A stretch of DNA of 27,658 nt, from the NCBI GenBank assembly GCA_023416695.1, contig JAEZGY010000047.1, positions 1 to 27,658 of the forward strand, in the 5' to 3' direction. A model generated the notes under the pieces. That model was not told where the DNA came from. It saw only the letters and a program-made list of their open reading frames with translations, and did no database searches. The position numbers and the translations under genes were made by a program. Positions 23,939-27,658 of the stretch are shown one piece after another (position 1 is the stretch's first letter; the number at the start of each line of letters is the position of its first letter). This DNA is from Bacillota bacterium (GTDB taxonomy: Bacteria; Bacillota; Clostridia; Lachnospirales; Lachnospiraceae).

Positions 23939-25342
23939 CTAAAAAGAAGGGTTATCCCTATACTTTTCCGACAAACGAAGAAGTTCTTCTCTGTTATTAT
24001 ACTCAGGATACTCTAATACCACATTTAGAAGGGTATTTAGTAGATTACCCAATTCCTTTCCTGGTAAAAAGCCCTGTTCTATTAAATCTTTTCCGTTAAT
24101 TGCAAGGTCACTTTGACACATAGGATAACCCTTTCTAACGCAATCCTCATAAATCTTTCTCACTTTTTTAATAATCTCATATTTTCCTTCATAGGTTGTA
24201 GGATTCTGCGCAGAAATATCTGCATGTTGTACTAAAAATAACAACTCCATAAGGTCATTCCCCATTGTATTAGCAGCCTTTCTTACTATAACTGGCTCAG
24301 GCCTAATTCGTTCATCGTGATGAGTAATTAAGCGCACAACAAGGTTGATGGTGTAATTGTCAAACTTAAGTCTATTAAGAATAGATTTGGCCATTTTACT
24401 ACTAATAGCGGGGTGACCATGAAAATGGTCTCGACCACTATGGTCTAATGTTCTCGTCTGAGGCTTACCAACATCATGAAGTAACATGGTAAGACAAAGC
24501 ACCGTATAAAGCTTAGAGTCAATCTGAAGTAGTTCCTCTGGATAGTCTTTCTCCTCTACCACTAATCTTCTCATTGCCCTAATAGACTCGATGGTGTGGA
24601 CTCCCACATTATATATATGATGTGGGTTAATCTGAGGAGTATGAAGCATATCATCAAATTCAGGCAAAATTACTTTCGTTATTCCAAGTTCACTAGCTGT
24701 AATTAGCTTTTCTGGATGAGGAGAGGTTAGTAGCTTCACTAGCTCCACTCGAATACGCTCTGCACTAATGGCAGTAAGATGCTTTGCCTTGGCAGAAATG
24801 GCTTTGGTAGTCTCCTCATCTATAGTAAATCCTAACTGGGCCGCGAAGCGAACCGCCCGAAGTATTCTAAGGGCATCCTCATCAAAACGATCCTCTGCCT
24901 TACCTACGCAGCGAATCACTTTATTCTGAAGGTCATGAAGACCATTAAACTCATCCACTAATCCTATAGTTGGATTGTATGCCATAGCATTAATCGTGAA
25001 ATCTCTTCGTTTTAAATCTTCAATTAAGTTACTGGTAAATTCCACGGACTTAGGGTGACGATTGTCCTCATATTCTCCATCAATTCGATACGTGGTAACT
25101 TCATAACCTGTTTTATCTAACATTACAGTAACGGTACCATGTTCTATCCCTGTATCGATGGTTCTACGAAACAGCTGCTTTACCTCTAGAGGTTTGGCAG
25201 ATGTAGTAATATCCCAATCCTCTGGGCTTCTATTAAGGATGGTATCTCGCACACAACCTCCTACAGCATACGCCTCAAAGCCTGCATTGGTAAGTGTATC
25301 TATTATATATTCCACTTGGTCTGGAATCTGTATTCTCATCAT
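23939..25342 (-). CDS. cca: CCA tRNA nucleotidyltransferase with HD domain
   Basis: This enzyme adds or repairs the 3' CCA end of tRNAs, using CTP and ATP without a template. The nucleotidyltransferase core has AYAVGGCVRDTILNR and the two catalytic Asp in DWDI (residues 27-50), then RRDFTINAMAYN near 110 and the RILRAVRFAAQLGF motif. The C-terminal part holds an HD domain (LLHDVGKPQT, then GHPAISSKMA and LITHHDER), which can add phosphatase or phosphodiesterase activity. Its 467 residues fit the clostridial HD-containing form. Two adjacent ATGs (25342, 25339) are possible starts. It is the first gene of the long minus-strand run and is divergent from folT. Confidence 0.95.
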   Translation of the reverse strand: MMRIQIPDQVEYIIDTLTNAGFEAYAVGGCVRDTILNRSPEDWDITTSAKPLEVKQLFRRTIDTGIEHGTVTVMLDKTGYEVTTYRIDGEYEDNRHPKSVEFTSNLIEDLKRRDFTINAMAYNPTIGLVDEFNGLHDLQNKVIRCVGKAEDRFDEDALRILRAVRFAAQLGFTIDEETTKAISAKAKHLTAISAERIRVELVKLLTSPHPEKLITASELGITKVILPEFDDMLHTPQINPHHIYNVGVHTIESIRAMRRLVVEEKDYPEELLQIDSKLYTVLCLTMLLHDVGKPQTRTLDHSGRDHFHGHPAISSKMAKSILNRLKFDNYTINLVVRLITHHDERIRPEPVIVRKAANTMGNDLMELLFLVQHADISAQNPTTYEGKYEIIKKVRKIYEDCVRKGYPMCQSDLAINGKDLIEQGFLPGKELGNLLNTLLNVVLEYPEYNNREELLRLSEKYRDNPSF

Positions 25343-25537
25343 AACACCACTTTTCTATTTAGATTCTATATCTTCTTATGTTATAGCATTTTTATCCTAT
25401 TACTAATTATACTTAGTTTTACAAGAAGTGACAACATGAATTCCACTAAGCCTCTGCTAGAGTATTCCCACTCTATCGAAATTAACTCTTGCATAATCTC
25501 ATATTTCTGCTATACTTTTTTTGACATACGTAAACAA

Positions 25538-25543
25538 TATAAT
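25538..25543 (+). promoter_or_regulatory. -10 box of the folT transcript
   Basis: Perfect TATAAT lies six nt before the predicted 5' end of the THF riboswitch. A TTGACA is present at 25521-25526 but is only 11 nt upstream, too close for a normal promoter. The -35 assignment is therefore open. Confidence 0.5.
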
Positions 25544-25548
25544 AATGA

Positions 25549-25645
25549 GCAGAGTAGAAGGTTGTGCGTTAAGTGCTGATTAGACGGGGAGTTGCTAATC
25601 GGACGAAAAGCTTAGGCTTGCGGTACAACATTCGCATCCCGCTGC
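25549..25645 (+). promoter_or_regulatory. Tetrahydrofolate (THF) riboswitch
   Basis: The segment matches the THF riboswitch sequence pattern: P1 GCAG/CTGC (25549-25552 with 25642-25645), the junction AGTAGA, P2 GGTTGTGCGTTAAGTG with a later GCGGTACAAC, the P3 hairpin CTGATTAG/CTAATCGG with a G-rich loop, and the closing CATCCCGCT. This class binds reduced folates and usually lowers expression of folate transport or synthesis genes. It lies directly upstream of a folate-type ECF S component. Confidence comes from the match of several conserved segments in order and the fitting gene. Confidence 0.9.
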
Positions 25646-25700
25646 TACACATAGATTACATACCTCTATGTTTGTAGCACTCGATCTGCAAAGGAGGTAT
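25644..25700 (+). promoter_or_regulatory. Expression platform: hairpin whose loop can pair with the folT ribosome site
   Basis: GCTACACATAGA (25644-25655) pairs with TCTATG and TGTAGC (25665-25670, 25673-25678). The loop ends with ATACC (25660-25664), which is complementary to GGTAT at the end of the AAGGAGGTAT site (25691-25700), extendable to ATACCTC/GAGGTAT. The 5' strand of the hairpin overlaps the 3' strand of riboswitch P1. There is no T run, so translational rather than transcriptional control is more likely (inference). Confidence 0.5.
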
Positions 25701-25708
25701 CTTTTTTT

Positions 25709-26245
25709 ATGAAAAATACACTTGTAAGATTTAAGACATCTACCTTTGAGTTAAAAAAAGTGAAGAGTCTTGCTATCACAGCTATGCTAGTGGCTATGTC
25801 CATTATACTTAGCTATTTATCAATTGAAATCACTCCAAGTATCCGATTTAGTTTTGCTTTTTTACCGATAGCCATCATGGGTTATTTATTTGGACCGGTA
25901 GTCAGTGTTTGTGGCGCTTTTTCTATTGATCTTGTTAATTTTATGTTTAAACCTGCTTTAGGTTTTAACCCTGGAATTACCCTTTGTGCCATGATAACTG
26001 GGCTGATCTATGGTATGTTTTTATATCAAAAGAAAATATCATTGCCACGAGTGAGTTTGGCTTGGGTTACCAATTCTGTCTTCAGTAATCTATTATTAAA
26101 ATCCGCGTTTCTAGCTCCTATGATGGGTTTCACATACCCTGCCACACTAGTATCTAGGATTCCTGTACAAATTATCGTAGCTGTGTTAGAGGTGACTCTA
26201 TTTATGAGTATCTCCCCAGTACTAAAAGCACTGAAAAATAAATAA
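25709..26245 (+). CDS. folT: Folate-family ECF transporter S component
   Basis: A 178-residue integral membrane protein with about six helices, the substrate-binding subunit of an energy-coupling factor transporter. Helices start at about residues 20, 45, 62, 88, 115 and 150. Typical segments are SLAITAMLVAMSIILSYLSIEI, IRFSFAFLPIAIMGYLFGP, and the substrate-side NFMFKPALGFNPGITL. The THF riboswitch upstream makes folate the likely ligand. It must share the common EcfA/EcfA'/EcfT module, which is not in this window. The ATG follows AAAGGAGGT by nine nt. The gene is complete, but an IS3-family element begins only 32 nt after its stop. Confidence 0.92.
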   Translation: MKNTLVRFKTSTFELKKVKSLAITAMLVAMSIILSYLSIEITPSIRFSFAFLPIAIMGYLFGPVVSVCGAFSIDLVNFMFKPALGFNPGITLCAMITGLIYGMFLYQKKISLPRVSLAWVTNSVFSNLLLKSAFLAPMMGFTYPATLVSRIPVQIIVAVLEVTLFMSISPVLKALKNK

Positions 26246-26280
26246 AAAAACATCCCACCTATCTACCCCGGATGATATGT

Positions 26281-26313
26281 ACCCCCTTTACTGGACAAAA
26301 CAGTAAAGGGGGT
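26281..26313 (+). promoter_or_regulatory. 13-bp perfect hairpin at the IS left end covering the transposase ribosome site
   Basis: ACCCCCTTTACTG (26281-26293) pairs with CAGTAAAGGGGGT (26301-26313), with a 7-nt loop. The right arm contains AAAGGGGG, the likely ribosome site of the GTG start at 26320. The arm is followed by TTTTGTT. In transcripts entering from folT, the hairpin would hide the site and could also end transcription. Such protection from outside transcription is known for other IS elements. Confidence 0.6.
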
Positions 26314-26319
26314 TTTGTT

Positions 26320-26880
26320 GTGAAATATGATTTTGTTTTTAAGATGAACTGTGTGGAACTATATAAAAATAGGCAATGGCCTGACACACCAGAAGGAATC
26401 GGACAAAAAAATTTCAGAAAAAGGATTGTTTCTTGGGCTAAAATTGCAGACATTCATGGAACGGATGCTTTAAGGCACCCTACGACCTGTAAAGAACGCT
26501 CACCCGAAGAAAGGTACTCACTTGTAGCACGTGTTTTGGCGGGTGAATCACAAAAAAGTGTAGCCATTAGTGCTGGAATTGATTCAGGACTATTGTCTAA
26601 ATGGGTACAAATCTATAAAATAGAGGGATATAATGGATTATATTTAAAAAAAGGCAGATCTGCCAAGGAGTATATGATGAAAAAGGACCGTATCCCTACA
26701 GAACTTACACCTTCTGAAAGAGAAGAATTAATAAGGTTAAGAGCAGAGACTGAATATCTCAAATCCGAGAATGAAGCAATAAAAAAATCCATCGCCTTGA
26801 GACGAGAAAAAGAAGCTGCGCAACTCAAGGCGAGAAGGCAGCAATCATCAAAGAACTCAGAGAAAAAGGATATGCTTTAA
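26320..26880 (+). CDS. IS3-family transposase OrfA
   Basis: A 186-residue protein with two helix-turn-helix regions and a leucine-zipper-like helix, used for binding the IS ends. It starts VKYDFVFKMNCVELYKN, typical of the family. The second HTH reads SVAISAGIDSGLLSKWVQIYKIEGYNGL (about residues 75-103). A coiled coil runs from about 125 to 165 (EREELIRLRAETEYLKSENEAIKK). I chose the GTG at 26320 because it has AAAGGGGG upstream and gives the family's usual start. An ATG at 26272 lies outside the element. Near the end it overlaps orfB. Confidence 0.85.
   Translation: MKYDFVFKMNCVELYKNRQWPDTPEGIGQKNFRKRIVSWAKIADIHGTDALRHPTTCKERSPEERYSLVARVLAGESQKSVAISAGIDSGLLSKWVQIYKIEGYNGLYLKKGRSAKEYMMKKDRIPTELTPSEREELIRLRAETEYLKSENEAIKKSIALRREKEAAQLKARRQQSSKNSEKKDML
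26781..26787 (+). other. Programmed -1 frameshift site (A AAA AAA)
   Basis: Seven A residues are read as A-AAA-AAA in the orfA frame. A -1 shift here enters the orfB frame just past a TGA at 26772-26774 that closes that frame upstream. IS3-family elements use this device to make the fused OrfAB transposase. Confidence 0.75.
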
Positions 26881-27658
26881 AACATTTGCTAAAAGCCATT
26901 GGACTATCTAGGTCTACATACTATTATGAACTTAATCATATTTGTTTTGATGTAAAAAATCAGTATCTAATGGATGAAATCAATGAGATTTATAAAGCTA
27001 ATAAACAACGATATGGTGTTCGTAGAGTTCATCAAGAATTATTAAATAGAGGCTACGTTATTAATCATAAAAAGGTGCAACGGTTAATGCATAAGATGAG
27101 GTTAGTCGGAAGACGTCCTAAAGAAAAATATCATTCATATAGGGGTGAAGTCGGAAGAATTGCTGATAATCTCATAAACAGAGATTTTAGTACGACTGCT
27201 CCATTGCAAAAGTGGACAACTGATGTGTCGCAATTTAATTTATCATGGGGCAAATGCTATCTATCACCAATTTTAGACATGAATACTAATGAAGTTATTT
27301 CATATGAACTGTCAAAAAGCCCAAATATGGAGCAAATATCCAACATGCTAAGGAAGGCATTTAGCAAGTTTACAAATACTAACGGAATTATTTTTCACTC
27401 TGATCAAGGTTGGCAATACCAACATACGTATTATCGTGAGGAATTAAAGAAACATGGTATTGTTCAGTCGATGTCACGAAAAGGGAACTGTTATGATAAT
27501 TGTATTATGGAGACTTTTTTCGGAAGACTCAAAACAGAGATGTTTTATGGCCATGAAAGAGATTTCGTATCCTTCGATGAATTTTACAAAGCTATAGACG
27601 AATATATAGATTACTATAATAATAGACGAATTCAAGCAAAAACAAAATGGATGCCTCC
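26784..27658 (+). CDS. IS3-family transposase OrfB (as OrfAB fusion), runs off the right edge
   Basis: The catalytic half of the transposase, with a DDE integrase fold. It is in the -1 frame relative to orfA and is probably made only as a fusion. It contains the HTH_21 region (RYGVRRVHQELLNRGY), then the three catalytic acids: Asp in KWTTDVSQF, Asp in IIFHSDQGWQYQ and Glu in YDNCIMETFFGRLK, followed by YIDYYNNRRIQAK. These are the full DD(35)E set, and no stop or frameshift is seen, so the enzyme looks intact to the edge. The last few residues lie outside the window. Confidence 0.9.

Larger units (their letters stand above)
26278..27658 (+). mobile_element. IS3-family insertion sequence (IS150-like), left end and most of the element
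   Basis: The left end is TGTACCCCC at 26278, consistent with the TG start of this family. The element carries two overlapping reading frames (orfA and orfB) joined by -1 frameshifting, and runs off the window's right edge, so the right inverted repeat and target duplication cannot be seen. The insertion is downstream of folT and does not break it. Confidence 0.88.

Noticed and set aside
25521..25526. TTGACA as the -35 box of folT
   Set aside because: It is only 11 nt from the TATAAT, too short for a sigma-A promoter. It was left unassigned.

Overview
The window is chromosomal DNA from an anaerobic, endospore-forming Firmicute, most likely a Lachnospiraceae (Clostridium cluster XIVa) relative. 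The reasons are low G+C, strong GGAGG ribosome binding sites, a set of sporulation genes (spoIIR, a SipL/DUF3794-LysM gene, a CotS-family gene), T-box and THF riboswitch regulation, an ECF-type folate S component, ferredoxin-type aldo/keto reductase and Pro/Thr-rich linkers in surface proteins. The genus call is inference.

Layout. 1-1363 is the 5' part of ileS (minus strand). About 1 kb lies before it, holding an Ile-type T-box leader (AUC specifier) with its own promoter, and then, between the T-box terminator and ileS, two tandem diverged copies of a pseudoknot-forming element. 2299-5776 is a plus-strand GntR(YtrA-type)-ABC ATPase-permease operon with a palindromic operator at its promoter. 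6024-10342 carries four separately transcribed plus-strand genes: nicotinate phosphoribosyltransferase, a secreted VanY-type D,D-carboxypeptidase, a PlsC-type acyltransferase, and a one-helix membrane protein of unknown function.

10401-10790 is a gene-free block that folds on paper into a large, multi-helix, pseudoknotted structure of about 390 nt. A likely 34-residue membrane peptide gene follows. 11162-13483 (minus) is a cell-wall operon: ddl, murI, and a DUF1934 gene. 13621-14424 (minus) is spoIIR with a sigma-F-like promoter. 14607-16186 (plus) is ispE followed by a FadR-type GntR regulator. 16278-16859 (plus) is an uncharacterised gene behind a sigma-D-like (flagellar-type) promoter. 16913-25342 is all minus strand: DUF1893, Fe-S aldo/keto reductase, SipL-like spore protein, veg, a PrcB-like lipoprotein, a PEGA-domain membrane protein, a CotS-like gene and cca. 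25549-26245 (plus) is a THF riboswitch and folT. From 26278 an IS3-family insertion sequence begins and runs off the window end.

Most genes are housekeeping or sporulation genes of known type. The items most worth a second look are the two kinds of unexplained structured elements (1481-1900 and 10401-10790), for which I recognise no named family. Other regulatory details are the loop-to-Shine-Dalgarno pairing after the THF riboswitch, the hairpin at the IS end that covers the transposase ribosome binding site, and candidate sporulation and flagellar sigma factor promoters. All structures were found by eye; no folding, alignment or database search was run.
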